A stretch of DNA of 17,019 nucleotides, from assembly GCA_947625715.1 (NCBI GenBank), contig CANQPR010000020.1:1-17019 (forward strand), written 5' to 3'. Made by a program: the position numbers and the translations under genes. A model generated the notes under the pieces. That model was not told where the DNA came from. It was given only the letters and a program-made list of their open reading frames with translations, and searched no databases. Positions 4,615 to 13,750 of this stretch are shown one piece after another. The DNA is from an uncultured Bacilli bacterium (GTDB lineage Bacteria > Bacillota_I > Bacilli_A > RF39 > UBA660). Position 1 is the first letter of the stretch. Each line of letters begins with the position of its first letter.

Positions 4615-6583
4615 TTTATCATATTGGTTAGAAACATTTATAACAACAATTTTTTTATTTGCTATAGAACTTATATTTCGAATAATTGAAAATTATGAAA
4701 TTATTACGTGGGCTAACTTACGGATTTTTCTTTCTTGCTTTTTATTAGCAATAATTTGGAATTTTATAGGCATGTTATTTAAAGGGATTAAAAAAAGAAG
4801 AATTTTTAATATCTTTTTGTTATTAATTGCTAGTGTTTATGGTTTTGCTCAAGCGGGTTTTTTGAATTTTATAGGTATTTATATGTCATTTGGAACAAGA
4901 ACCCAATTAGAAGCAGTAAATAGTTATATAAAAGATTTTCTTTTAAGTATTCCTTTAGCATATTATTTACTTTTTATGCCTGTTATTATTTATTTAGCTT
5001 ATATTATCCTTACTAAGAAAAATGAAATGGAAGAAAGTAATTTAAATTTTAAAACTATTTTGACATTTTTAATAACCTTTATCGGTGGGGCGTCTTTATA
5101 TTATTTAACACTCGTTATTCCTTTTATGCAAAATAAAGTACAAATATTAACTAATTTAGAATTGTTTTCTTATCCATCAAATTCAGGGATAACAGTTAAT
5201 CAATTTGGCTCAACGATGTATGGAATATTAGATTTAAAATTAACGATTTTTCCTTATTATGATTATGGTATAACTAATCAAAACATTGAAGAAGAAGAAG
5301 ATAATGAAAACGCAAGAAAAATTGATGATACAGCTTGGAAAAAATTAATTTCTGAAACTACTGATCCGGTTTTAAATAATTTAAATAACTATTTTATTTC
5401 AAGGAATATTCCTTTAGAAAACGAAATGACCGGTTACTTTAAAAATAAAAATTTAATAATTATTATGATGGAATCTGTCAATACTATAATTGATAACAAA
5501 GAATATTTTCCTAATTTTGCAAAAATGATGGAAAATGGTTGGTATTGGGAAAATAATTTTAGCCCTAGAAATTCTTGTGCAACTATAAATAATGAAATAA
5601 GTGGAATTACCTCGATATTTTCGTTAAATCAACTATGTTCAGGAGAAGTTTATAAAGATAATACTTATTATCAATCGCTATTTAATCAATTTAAAAATAT
5701 TGGATATAATGTAACTAGCTATCATGATTATGATGCTACTTATTATGATAGAAGGACCATTCATCAAAATTTAGGTGTTTCACAATATTATGATGTAAAT
5801 GATTTACAAATTCCTTATGATGAATTTTATGCTGAATGGCCAAGTGATGCTGAATTTATGGAAAAGATTACCCCAATGTTTGCTAAAAATGCTAAATTCA
5901 TGGCTTGGATTACAACTGTCAGTGCCCATCAGCCTTACGGGGAAACTAGTATTTTAGGAGAACAATATTTTGATTATTTTGATAACCCAGAGTATACAGA
6001 AGCGGCAAGAAGATATTTATCAAAAGTAAAAGTTACAGATGATGCACTAGGCGTATTAATGGATGAATTACAGAAATTAGGAAAATTAGATGATACGGTT
6101 ATAGTGTTATATGGCGATCATTATCCATATGCTTTAAAAGAAGAAGATTTAATTTCTTTGATGGGTAGTGATGTTATAAATAATAATGAACGAGATCGAA
6201 TACCTTTCTTAATTTATAATCCCAAACTTAAAGCTAAAAAGTTTGATCAATATACAACTTATATGAATATTGCCCCAACTATTGCAAATCTTTTTGGTAA
6301 TACATATGATCCGAGATTATTTTTAGGAGAAGACTTATTTGATGAAAATTATTCCAATCGGGCGATATTTTCTGATGGCTCTTTTGAAGATAAAAAAGCT
6401 TATTATGATGCAGCAACTTCAAAAATAACATATAAATCGACAGAAGAATATGGTGTTGATGAATTAAAAAATATAAATATAGATATTACCAATCGAATCA
6501 GAATGAGTAATTTAGCAATTACTAATAATTATTTTGATTATTTACAAAAAGGTATTATGAAAGAAAAAGGAGAAGATAAATGA
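4598..6583 (+). CDS. LTA synthase family membrane sulfatase
   Basis: An integral membrane protein with about five N-terminal transmembrane helices (residues ~8-175) followed by an extracellular alkaline-phosphatase/sulfatase domain. Catalytic positions match LtaS: metal-binding E292 in MMESV, the presumed nucleophile T329 in SCATINNE, H444 in TVSAHQPYG, and D507/H508 in YGDHYPYA. LtaS enzymes polymerise glycerol phosphate from phosphatidylglycerol to build lipoteichoic acid; related enzymes transfer phosphoethanolamine or other glycerol-phosphate units, so the exact substrate is uncertain. The start is ATG 4598 with GGTGG at 4588-4592 inside the end of rnhB. An acidic run (NIEEEEDNEN) links the membrane and catalytic parts. 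The stop overlaps topA by 4 nt (ATGA). LtaS-type genes are not part of the usual rnhB-topA block. Confidence 0.88.
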   Translation: MKLKVNLSYWLETFITTIFLFAIELIFRIIENYEIITWANLRIFLSCFLLAIIWNFIGMLFKGIKKRRIFNIFLLLIASVYGFAQAGFLNFIGIYMSFGTRTQLEAVNSYIKDFLLSIPLAYYLLFMPVIIYLAYIILTKKNEMEESNLNFKTILTFLITFIGGASLYYLTLVIPFMQNKVQILTNLELFSYPSNSGITVNQFGSTMYGILDLKLTIFPYYDYGITNQNIEEEEDNENARKIDDTAWKKLISETTDPVLNNLNNYFISRNIPLENEMTGYFKNKNLIIIMMESVNTIIDNKEYFPNFAKMMENGWYWENNFSPRNSCATINNEISGITSIFSLNQLCSGEVYKDNTYYQSLFNQFKNIGYNVTSYHDYDATYYDRRTIHQNLGVSQYYDVNDLQIPYDEFYAEWPSDAEFMEKITPMFAKNAKFMAWITTVSAHQPYGETSILGEQYFDYFDNPEYTEAARRYLSKVKVTDDALGVLMDELQKLGKLDDTVIVLYGDHYPYALKEEDLISLMGSDVINNNERDRIPFLIYNPKLKAKKFDQYTTYMNIAPTIANLFGNTYDPRLFLGEDLFDENYSNRAIFSDGSFEDKKAYYDAATSKITYKSTEEYGVDELKNINIDITNRIRMSNLAITNNYFDYLQKGIMKEKGEDK

Positions 6584-8607
6584 CTAAATTGATGATAGTA
6601 GAATCACCTCATAAAAGTAAAACAATAACTGCTTTTTTAGATAAAGATTACGAAGTTTTATCTAGTAAAGGACATATTATGGATTTAGCGACCAGTGGTA
6701 AATTTGGCTTAGGAGTTGATGTTGATGGTGATTTTAAAGCAACTTATATTCCTATTAAAGGTAAGAAAAAATTAATAGCCGATTTAAAAAAAGAAGCTTC
6801 AAAAGCAAATTTAGTTATTTTAGCAACCGACCCCGATAGAGAAGGAGAAGCTATATCTTGGCATTTAAAAGAAGCCTTAAATTTAAAAAATGATAATTAT
6901 GTACGTGTAACTTTTAATGAAATAACCAAAAATGTTGTTTTAAATGCTTTAAATAATCCTCGTAAAATTGATGATAATTTAGTTCGAAGTCAAGAAACAA
7001 GAAGAATTTTAGATCGAATTATTGGTTTTCGTTTAAGTAAATTAATGCAAAGTAAAACCGGAGGAAAAAGCGCCGGAAGAGTTCAAAGCGTAGCCTTAAA
7101 ACTAATTGTTGATCGCGAAAGAGAAATTTTAAAATTTGTCCCTAAAGAATATTATACAATAACCGCGGTTTTTAACGATTTTGAAGCTACTTTAGAAAAA
7201 TATAAAAACAAAAAAATTACCATTAATAATGAACAAGAAGCAAATGATATTTTAAATAAACTAACAAAATCATTTAAAATAGATGATATAAATGAAAAAC
7301 AAACCTTACGAAATAGTAAACCAATCTTTAAAACAACTACTCTTCAACAAATGGCATCATCAAAACTTAATTTTGCGCCCTCAAAAACAATGCGTATTGC
7401 GCAAAAGTTATATGAAGGAATAACATTACAAGAAGGCTCAGTTGGTTTAATTACCTATATGCGTACTGATTCTGAAAGAGTTTCTAGTGAATTTGTTAAT
7501 GAAACCAAAAAATACATAAGTAAAAATTATGGTAAAGAATATGTTGGCAGTGTAAAAATTGGAAAGAAAATTGAAAATATGCAAGATGCTCATGAAGGTA
7601 TTAGACCAACAAGCATTTTAAGAACACCACAATCTATTAAAGAATATTTAGATGCTGATGAATATAAATTATATGATTTAATTTATAATCGAGCTTTAGC
7701 AAGTATCATGGCTAGTGCAAAATTTCTTAATACAACCCTTTTATTAAACAATAATGATTATTTGTTTAAAGCAACAGGTAGTGTAATGAAATTTGATGGT
7801 TATTTAAAAGTTTATAGTAAATATGAAGATGCTAATGATAATGTATTACCAGATTTTAAAAATTATCAAAGTAACATATTAATTGCATTAGATATTTTAA
7901 AACAACAACATTTTACAAAACCAGAACCTAGATATACTGAAGGAACTCTAATTAAAGCTATGGAAAGTCTTGGTATAGGAAGACCTAGTACCTATGCGCC
8001 AATAATTTCAACTTTAAAAGAAAGAAATTATGTTAAAATGGTTGATAAAAAATTTATGCCAAGTGAAATAGGCATCGAAACAACTGATAAATTACAAGAA
8101 TTTTTTAAAGATATTATTAATGTTGAGTATACCGCTAATATGGAAAAAGATTTAGATGAAATAGCATTAGATAAAAAAGATTATATAAAAGTATTAAAAA
8201 GCTTTTATCAAGATTTTGAACCATTAGTAGAAGATGCTTTTAGTAATATGAGTAAAAAAGAAGCTGTTTTAACCGGTGAAAATTGTCCTAATTGTAATAG
8301 TCCATTAGTAAAAAGGAATGGTAAATATGGAGAATTTATTGCTTGTTCTAATTATCCTTCTTGTAAATATATAAAAAAAGAAGAAAAAGAAGTTAAAAAA
8401 ATTATGGTTTGTCCAAAATGTAAAAATGATATTATTGAGAAAAAAACAAAAAGAGGCAAAATATTTTATGGATGTAGTAATTATCCAAAATGTAAAGTAG
8501 CAACATGGGATATGCCAACAAAAGAATTATGTCCAAAATGTGGTAATATATTAGTTACAAATAAAAAAGAAATACACTGCATAGAATGTGATTATAAGAC
8601 GGTTTAA
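6580..8607 (+). CDS. topA: DNA topoisomerase I (type IA)
   Basis: Relaxes negative supercoils by single-strand passage. The TOPRIM domain carries E8 (VESP) and the DxDxE set D84/D86/E88 (ATDPDREGEA). The active-site tyrosine is Y293 in GLITYMRTDSER. SAGRVQSVALKLIVDRE (~164-180) and GLGIGRPSTYAPII-type sequence (~464-476) are family landmarks. The C terminus has three zinc ribbons with CxxC pairs (569-595, 611-638, 651-670). The length of 675 aa is normal for Firmicutes. The start ATG 6580 overlaps the previous stop. It ends in a terminator that overlaps the stop codon. In Bacillus dprA lies just before topA; it is absent here. Confidence 0.97.
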   Translation: MTKLMIVESPHKSKTITAFLDKDYEVLSSKGHIMDLATSGKFGLGVDVDGDFKATYIPIKGKKKLIADLKKEASKANLVILATDPDREGEAISWHLKEALNLKNDNYVRVTFNEITKNVVLNALNNPRKIDDNLVRSQETRRILDRIIGFRLSKLMQSKTGGKSAGRVQSVALKLIVDREREILKFVPKEYYTITAVFNDFEATLEKYKNKKITINNEQEANDILNKLTKSFKIDDINEKQTLRNSKPIFKTTTLQQMASSKLNFAPSKTMRIAQKLYEGITLQEGSVGLITYMRTDSERVSSEFVNETKKYISKNYGKEYVGSVKIGKKIENMQDAHEGIRPTSILRTPQSIKEYLDADEYKLYDLIYNRALASIMASAKFLNTTLLLNNNDYLFKATGSVMKFDGYLKVYSKYEDANDNVLPDFKNYQSNILIALDILKQQHFTKPEPRYTEGTLIKAMESLGIGRPSTYAPIISTLKERNYVKMVDKKFMPSEIGIETTDKLQEFFKDIINVEYTANMEKDLDEIALDKKDYIKVLKSFYQDFEPLVEDAFSNMSKKEAVLTGENCPNCNSPLVKRNGKYGEFIACSNYPSCKYIKKEEKEVKKIMVCPKCKNDIIEKKTKRGKIFYGCSNYPKCKVATWDMPTKELCPKCGNILVTNKKEIHCIECDYKTV

Positions 8608-8622
8608 AAATCGTCTTTTTTT
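8596..8622 (+). terminator. Rho-independent terminator after topA
   Basis: AAGACG (8596-8601) pairs with CGTCTT (8612-8617), followed by five more T. The topA stop codon TAA (8605-8607) is in the loop. It ends the ylqF-rnhB-ltaS-like-topA unit. Confidence 0.85.
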
Positions 8623-8645
8623 CATATACTTATTTAGGTGAGATT

Positions 8646-10550
8646 ATGTTTTTCAATGACATTCATATTCGGATTCGTTTTCTTTTTTTATCAGTTATAT
8701 GTATTTTAGTAATTATTATATTAAGAGTTTTTTATATTCAAGTTTTTCAATATGATAAATTAAGTAATTTAGCAGAATCTTTATGGAGTCGGAAATTGCC
8801 TATTGGGGCTGATCGAGGCGAAATATTAGATAGAAATGGAAAAGTTTTGGCAACTAATTTAACAACGACTAGTTTAGTTGTTATTCCAAATCAAATAAAG
8901 GATAAGGAAGATACAGCCTTAAAATTAAGTAAAATTTTAAATACATCTTATGATGATATGCTAGTGCATGTCTCTAAAAAGACTAGTATTGAAAGAGTTC
9001 ATCCAGAGGGTAGACAATTAGCTTACGAGGTTGCAAAACAAATAGATGAGTTAAATATAGATGGCGTTTATTTAGTAAAAGAAAGTAAAAGATACTATCC
9101 ATATGGAAGTTTATTAAGTCATGTTTTAGGATATGTGGGAATAGACAATCAAGGGTTAAGTGGTTTAGAACTTACATATAATTCTTATTTAACCGGAATA
9201 GATGGAGCAATTAAATATTTTTCTGATGGAAAAGGAAATCGTTTACAATTATCAGAAATCTATGAAAAACCGCAAAACGGAATAAATTTACAACTAACTA
9301 TTGATTTAGATATTCAACAATCTATTGAAAGAGAACTTGATAATGTAATGTCTAAATATAGCCCTGAACATGCCATGATTTTAGCTATGAATCCTCAAAA
9401 TGGCGAAATTTATGCAATGGCATCAAGGCCTAATTTTGATCCTAATAATTATCAAAATTATGATACAGAAACTATTAATCGAAATTTACCAATATGGATG
9501 ACTTATGAACCAGGGTCAACTTTTAAAATAATGACTTTAGCAAGCACAGTTGAAGAAAAAACAACCAATTTGTTTGAAGACCATTTTTATGATAGTGGAA
9601 GTATTCATGTTGATGGATCAACAATTCATTGTTGGAAAAGTGGGGGCCATAAAGATCAAAGTTTTTTACAAGTTGTAGAAAATAGTTGCAATCCTGGTTT
9701 TGTGGTATTAGGTCAAAAATTGGGTAAAGAAAAATTAATGCAATATATTAATAATTTTGGCTTTGGTAAAAAAACAGGAATTGATTTAAATGGAGAAAGT
9801 AATGGCATACTATTTAAAACTTCTAATATGGGGGCGGTAGAACTTGCAACAACTAGTTTTGGTCAAGGAATAAGTGTAACACCTATACAACAAGTAACAG
9901 CCGTATCCGCAGCGATTAACGGAGGATTTTTATATCAACCTTATTTAGTAAAAGAAATGTTAGAGCCAGAGACTAATTCAATTATTAAAACAACAGAAAA
10001 AGTAATGAAAAAGAAAGTTATATCAGAAGAATCATCAAAATTAGTTCGTTATGCCTTGGAAAGTGTTGTAGCTAATGGCTCAGGAAGAAATGCATATATT
10101 GAAAATTACCGTGTTGGTGGCAAAACGGGAACTGCCCAGAAAGTAGCTGATGGTCATTATATGAGCGGCAATTATATTTTATCTTTTATGGGCTTTATGC
10201 CAGCTGATAATCCGCAAATTGTTGTATATGTGGCTGTTGATCATCCTGTTGGTGTTGTTCAATATGGAGGAACAGTAGCTGCTCCAATTGCCAAAAATGT
10301 TTTAGAAAGTGTCATAAATGTTTTAAATATCAAGCCGAGTAAAGATGGAATGGAAAAAGAATATAATTGGCTAGACCAAAAATATGTTTTATTACCAGAT
10401 GTTACCAATAAAAGTGTTGAGGAAGCCAAAAAAATATTGAAAGGATTTAAAATAGAATATGCAGGTGAAGGGGATAAAGTAATATATCAATCTCCAGAAG
10501 CTAAAACTTATGTTAAAGATAATGCTGTTGTAAAACTAATGTTAGGATAA
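8646..10550 (+). CDS. Class B penicillin-binding protein (SpoVD/FtsI-like transpeptidase)
   Basis: A peptidoglycan D,D-transpeptidase. There is one N-terminal anchor helix (residues ~11-33), then the PBP dimerisation domain (RGEILDRNGKVLATN at ~58-72; YYPYGSLLSHVLGYVG). The transpeptidase domain has all three motifs: S291-T-F-K294, S347-C-N349 and K493-T-G495. A single PASTA domain (~577-634) ends the protein. One PASTA and mraY as next gene recall B. subtilis SpoVD, whereas PbpB has two; in a lineage without sporulation genes it would act as the division transpeptidase FtsI. AGGTGA precedes ATG 8646. A possible -10, TATACT (8625-8630), lies between the topA terminator and the start. Confidence 0.93.
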   Translation: MFFNDIHIRIRFLFLSVICILVIIILRVFYIQVFQYDKLSNLAESLWSRKLPIGADRGEILDRNGKVLATNLTTTSLVVIPNQIKDKEDTALKLSKILNTSYDDMLVHVSKKTSIERVHPEGRQLAYEVAKQIDELNIDGVYLVKESKRYYPYGSLLSHVLGYVGIDNQGLSGLELTYNSYLTGIDGAIKYFSDGKGNRLQLSEIYEKPQNGINLQLTIDLDIQQSIERELDNVMSKYSPEHAMILAMNPQNGEIYAMASRPNFDPNNYQNYDTETINRNLPIWMTYEPGSTFKIMTLASTVEEKTTNLFEDHFYDSGSIHVDGSTIHCWKSGGHKDQSFLQVVENSCNPGFVVLGQKLGKEKLMQYINNFGFGKKTGIDLNGESNGILFKTSNMGAVELATTSFGQGISVTPIQQVTAVSAAINGGFLYQPYLVKEMLEPETNSIIKTTEKVMKKKVISEESSKLVRYALESVVANGSGRNAYIENYRVGGKTGTAQKVADGHYMSGNYILSFMGFMPADNPQIVVYVAVDHPVGVVQYGGTVAAPIAKNVLESVINVLNIKPSKDGMEKEYNWLDQKYVLLPDVTNKSVEEAKKILKGFKIEYAGEGDKVIYQSPEAKTYVKDNAVVKLMLG

Positions 10551-10604
10551 TGTATAAATATGTAAAAATATAGATTAAATAAAATTATTTTTAATTAATT
10601 ATTG

Positions 10605-10610
10605 TATAAT
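10605..10610 (+). promoter_or_regulatory. Putative -10 element upstream of mraY
   Basis: A perfect TATAAT lies 17 nt before the mraY start codon in an AT-rich 77-nt gap. No good -35 hexamer is found 16-18 nt upstream. Transcription from it would give a very short leader containing GAGGTGA. mraY could instead be read through from the transpeptidase gene, since no GC-containing terminator separates them. Confidence 0.4.
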
Positions 10611-10627
10611 GATGTAGAGGTGAGATT

Positions 10628-11620
10628 ATGTTAATTCTTGCAAAAGCAGCAATGGCCATGATGTTAGGGTTCATTTTTGCTATTATATGTGGAATACTAT
10701 TTATTCCTTTATTAAAAAAAATTAATTTTCGACAACATGTTAGTAAAACCCTTGGAAAAAGACATATGGTAAAAGAAGGAATTCCCACTATGGGTGGAAT
10801 AATATTTATTGTTCCTGTTATAATTTCGCTTGTTATGCTTTATTTAAAGGGAAGTATTTCGCTTAGTCATAACTTGTTAATTGTGGTCATTGTTTTTCTT
10901 AGTTATGCCTTTTTAGGTTTTATTGATGATTGGTTAAAGGTCAGGTATAACAATAATGTAGGTCTTAGAATATCAACAAAATTTTTATTACAAATGGTTA
11001 TTGCTTTAGTATTTTTCTATATTTTTATGAAAAATGGTGGGGAACCAAACTTAGAAATAACCTCACTGAATTTATTTATCCCTTTAGGGTGGAGTTTTGG
11101 CTTATTTATTTTGTTTTTGTTAGTGGGAACAAGTAATGCGGTTAATATTACGGATGGTTTAGATGGTCTATGTGGAGGATTATGTGTAATAGCTTTCTTT
11201 GCTTTTGGTATAATTACTTGGAATACCGGATGGATGGAAGGATACCAGGAAGTAGCAATCTTTTGCTTTATCTTAGTAGGTTCTTTATTAGGATTCTTGT
11301 TATTTAATAGCTATCCTGCCAAAGTTTTTATGGGCGATTTAGGAAGTTTAGCTTTAGGTGGAGCTATGGCAACCATTGCTATTATAACTAAACATGAATT
11401 ATCTTTAGCTTTAATAGGTGGAGTATTTGTTGTTGAAACATTATCTAGTATGATTCAAATTATTGGTATTAGAAAATTTCATCGGAAAATATTTAAAATG
11501 GCTCCAATTCATCACCACTTTGAACAATTAAATTGGAAAGAACAAGATATCGTCAAACTTTTTTATGTTATTGGACTATTACTTGCAATGGCAGCAATTA
11601 CTTATGGTGTTTGGATATAA
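10628..11620 (+). CDS. mraY: Phospho-N-acetylmuramoyl-pentapeptide transferase
   Basis: Transfers phospho-MurNAc-pentapeptide from UDP to undecaprenyl phosphate, making lipid I at the inner face of the membrane. It has about ten transmembrane helices. Landmarks are the D100-D101 pair (FIDDWLK), NAVNITDGLDGLCGG (170-184), D237 in VFMGDLGS, and HHH 295-297 in APIHHHFEQLNW. At 330 aa it is of normal length. AGAGGTGA provides a ribosome site for ATG 10628. It follows the SpoVD-like gene without the murE that separates them in Bacillus. A terminator follows immediately. Confidence 0.97.
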   Translation: MLILAKAAMAMMLGFIFAIICGILFIPLLKKINFRQHVSKTLGKRHMVKEGIPTMGGIIFIVPVIISLVMLYLKGSISLSHNLLIVVIVFLSYAFLGFIDDWLKVRYNNNVGLRISTKFLLQMVIALVFFYIFMKNGGEPNLEITSLNLFIPLGWSFGLFILFLLVGTSNAVNITDGLDGLCGGLCVIAFFAFGIITWNTGWMEGYQEVAIFCFILVGSLLGFLLFNSYPAKVFMGDLGSLALGGAMATIAIITKHELSLALIGGVFVVETLSSMIQIIGIRKFHRKIFKMAPIHHHFEQLNWKEQDIVKLFYVIGLLLAMAAITYGVWI

Positions 11621-11621
11621 A

Positions 11622-11646
11622 AAAGGGTTAAAAACTCTTTTTTTTT
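11622..11646 (+). terminator. Rho-independent terminator after mraY
   Basis: AAAGGGTT (11622-11629) pairs with AACTCTTT (11633-11640), with one G-U pair and an AAA loop, followed by six T. It starts two bases after the mraY stop. Confidence 0.85.
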
Positions 11647-11660
11647 AAAATGGAAAATTA

Positions 11661-11689
11661 ATGACATTTTTTTAGAAAATTGATACAAT
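11661..11689 (+). promoter_or_regulatory. Strong-looking sigma-A promoter for vanZ-ybeY-era-yqzL-recO
   Basis: The -35 ATGACA (11661-11666) and -10 TACAAT (11684-11689) are 17 nt apart, and the -10 is extended by TGA directly before it. It lies between the mraY terminator and the VanZ-like gene and gives an expected 5' leader of about 30 nt. Confidence 0.75.
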
Positions 11690-11726
11690 AGAGTTGTAAA
11701 ACGCAAAAAGAATAGAAGTGGTAATA

Positions 11727-12344
11727 ATGGAAATGCAAATACTAAACAATACATTACATAATATTTGGCCAATGTTGGTTATTTTTTTGGTAGTAATAAT
11801 TGCCATTAGAATAACAACAATTAGAGTTAATCATGAAAAATTTTTGTTTTACAGAGAATTTTTAAATTTAACTTTTATTATATATGCAATGTTATTATTT
11901 CAATTACTTACTGATACAGAACTTAATACAAGTAGTGGTTTTAATTTGATTCCTTTTACAGAAATATTAAGGTATCCTATAGGAACTCATGGCTTTATGA
12001 TGAATGTTGTAGGTAATATTTTAATATTTCTTCCTTTTGGCTATTTTGTTTCCGGTTATGTTAAAGCCTCAAAAGTAAGTCATATTTTAGTAATAAGCTT
12101 TATTACCTCTTTTGTTGTTGAAATTGTCCAATATTATATTGGTCGTAGTTTTGATATAGATGATATTTTATTAAATGTTGTTGGTTCAATTATAGGCTTT
12201 TTACTATATATTGCTTTAAATGCTATTGAAAAACATTTACCAAGAATCTTTAGAAGTACAGCCTTTTACAACATTTTATGTATTTTAATTTTTGCTGTTT
12301 TCTTTGTATACTTTACAAGAATTATTGGCTTGGGGTGGTTTTAA
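11727..12344 (+). CDS. VanZ-like membrane protein
   Basis: A 205-aa protein with about five hydrophobic helices and the VanZ-like core NLIPFTEILRYPIG, GNILIFLPFGYFV, then VEIVQYYIGRSFDIDDILLN and GSIIGFLLY. VanZ from enterococcal Tn1546 raises teicoplanin resistance, and relatives in Firmicutes are linked to lipoglycopeptide tolerance; the family's mechanism is unknown, and presence here does not demonstrate resistance. ATG 11727 with AGAAGTGG just upstream is preferred over GTG 11718. Its stop codon shares one base with the ybeY start (TAATG), implying coupling. Bacillus usually has phoH before ybeY instead. Confidence 0.85.
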   Translation: MEMQILNNTLHNIWPMLVIFLVVIIAIRITTIRVNHEKFLFYREFLNLTFIIYAMLLFQLLTDTELNTSSGFNLIPFTEILRYPIGTHGFMMNVVGNILIFLPFGYFVSGYVKASKVSHILVISFITSFVVEIVQYYIGRSFDIDDILLNVVGSIIGFLLYIALNAIEKHLPRIFRSTAFYNILCILIFAVFFVYFTRIIGLGWF

Positions 12345-12787
12345 TGAATACTTATGATATTAATGATTTATATGGATACAAAAAAGATATTAGTTATTTA
12401 AAAGAAGTTATTAAAAAAACTTTAGATAGCGAACAAATAACTAATGCCTTGTTTTCAATTATTTTGATCGATGAAAAAGAAATTCAAAAAATTAATAAAG
12501 AATATCGAAATATCGATAAAGTAACTGATGTTATAAGTTTTGCTTTTGAAGATAATGAAAAAGAGAGTTTACCAATTAGAATGTTAGGGGATATTTATAT
12601 ATGTATACCAAAGATGATTTTTCAAGCTGTAGAATACGGCCACAGTGAAAAAAGAGAATTATCCTTTTTAGTAGTGCACGGGCTATTACATTTACTAGGC
12701 TATGATCATACTAAAAGTAAAGAAGAAGAAAAGAAAATGTTTCAAAAACAAGAAGATATTTTAAAAGAATTAAAAATAACGAATTAG
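12344..12787 (+). CDS. ybeY: Endoribonuclease YbeY (rRNA maturation factor)
   Basis: A metal-dependent single-strand endoribonuclease acting in 16S rRNA 3' maturation and late ribosome quality control. The zinc-binding signature HGLLHLLGYDH is complete (H112, H116, H122), and R55-N56 with KVTDVISFAF match the conserved upstream block. It is 147 aa, normal for the family. The start is ATG 12344 inside the vanZ stop, with GGGGTGG at 12332-12338; an in-frame upstream ATG at 12278 lies within vanZ and would add an unrelated hydrophobic extension. era follows 11 nt downstream, the standard ybeY-era order. Confidence 0.96.
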   Translation: MNTYDINDLYGYKKDISYLKEVIKKTLDSEQITNALFSIILIDEKEIQKINKEYRNIDKVTDVISFAFEDNEKESLPIRMLGDIYICIPKMIFQAVEYGHSEKRELSFLVVHGLLHLLGYDHTKSKEEEKKMFQKQEDILKELKITN

Positions 12788-12798
12788 AGGTGATGAAT

Positions 12799-13689
12799 TT
12801 GAAAAGTGGTTTTGTTAGTATAATAGGAAGACCAAATGTTGGTAAATCAACTTTATTAAATAATATTTTAAATTATAAAATTGCAATTACTTCTAATAAA
12901 GTTCAAACAACAAGAAATATAATTCAAGGTATTTATAATGAAGAAAATTATCAAATAGTTTTCGTTGATACACCAGGTATTCATAAACCAACGACAAAAC
13001 TAGGGAAAATATTAAATAAAGAAAGTTATGCTATGACAAAAGAAGTAGATGTTATCTTATTTGTAATTGATGCTTCTAAAGGAATAGGTGAAGGCGACAA
13101 ATATATAATGGAAACTTTAAAGAAAAGTGATTGTCCAATATTTTTAGTTTTAAATAAAATTGATATGATATCAACAGAAAAATTATTTTTAATGATTAAT
13201 GAATATAAAGACTATTTACCTTTTTCAGAAATTGTACCTATAAGCGCTTTAAAAAAAGATAATGTAAATCATTTAATTGATGTTATTAAAAAATATTTAA
13301 CCGATAATGTACGTTATTTTGATAAAAATTTAATAACTAGTAATTCAAAAAGCTTTATGATTAGTGAATTAGTTAGAGAAAAACTTTTATATGTTACAAA
13401 TGAAGAAGTACCTCATAGTATAACTTGCCTAACAACTAGTATTAAAGAAGATTCTAAATTAATTAAAATATGTGTAGATATTATTGTTGATCGAGATTCT
13501 TTAAAAAAAATAATTATTGGTAAACATGGAGAAAGATTAAAAGAAGTAGGAACTGCTTCAAGAAAAGAAATGGAAAGTTGGTTAGGCAAAAAAGTATATT
13601 TAGAATTATATGTAAAAACCGTTAAAAATTGGCGAGAAAAAGAAAAACATTTAAAAGAATTTGGCTTTGATGAATTAAATTTTAAATAA
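12799..13689 (+). CDS. era: GTPase Era
   Basis: An essential GTPase binding the 3' end of 16S rRNA during 30S assembly. G1 is GRPNVGKS (residues 10-17), G3 DTPG starts at 57, and G4 NKID starts at 119. The C-terminal KH domain includes IIIGKHGERLKEVG and LYVKTVKNWREK. The product is 296 aa. I place the start at TTG 12799: AGAGGTGA (12786-12793) is then 5 nt away, and the protein begins MKSGFVSIIGRPN as in other Era proteins. ATG 12793 overlaps the ribosome site itself. It lies in the conserved ybeY-era-yqzL-recO cluster, linking ribosome assembly and repair genes. Confidence 0.97.
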   Translation: MKSGFVSIIGRPNVGKSTLLNNILNYKIAITSNKVQTTRNIIQGIYNEENYQIVFVDTPGIHKPTTKLGKILNKESYAMTKEVDVILFVIDASKGIGEGDKYIMETLKKSDCPIFLVLNKIDMISTEKLFLMINEYKDYLPFSEIVPISALKKDNVNHLIDVIKKYLTDNVRYFDKNLITSNSKSFMISELVREKLLYVTNEEVPHSITCLTTSIKEDSKLIKICVDIIVDRDSLKKIIIGKHGERLKEVGTASRKEMESWLGKKVYLELYVKTVKNWREKEKHLKEFGFDELNFK

Positions 13690-13715
13690 TTTGCATAAAA
13701 AAGCTTTTTTTAGAC

Positions 13716-13750
13716 CATGATATTAATAGAAAGAAAGGAATAATATCATG
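13716..13750 (+). promoter_or_regulatory. Inverted repeat around the yqzL ribosome site and start codon
   Basis: CATGATATTA (13716-13725) and TAATATCATG (13741-13750) are perfect 10-bp arms. The 15-nt loop holds the ribosome site AAAGGA, and the ATG start codon of yqzL is the last three bases of the right arm. In RNA this could limit yqzL translation or separate it from era. The stem is AT-rich and not followed by a T run, so it is not a good terminator. Confidence 0.6.

Noticed and set aside
10551..10604. AT-only hairpin after the transpeptidase gene (AAATAA/TTATTT) as a terminator
   Set aside because: No G-C pairs and no clean T run; common by chance in such AT-rich DNA.
10591..10788. Minus-strand ORF opposite the start of mraY
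   Set aside because: Lies over a clear mraY N terminus with its own ribosome site; no recognisable motif.
13696..13711. AAAAAAGCTTTTTT after era as a terminator
   Set aside because: Loopless palindrome leaving only an A-T stem; too unstable to count.
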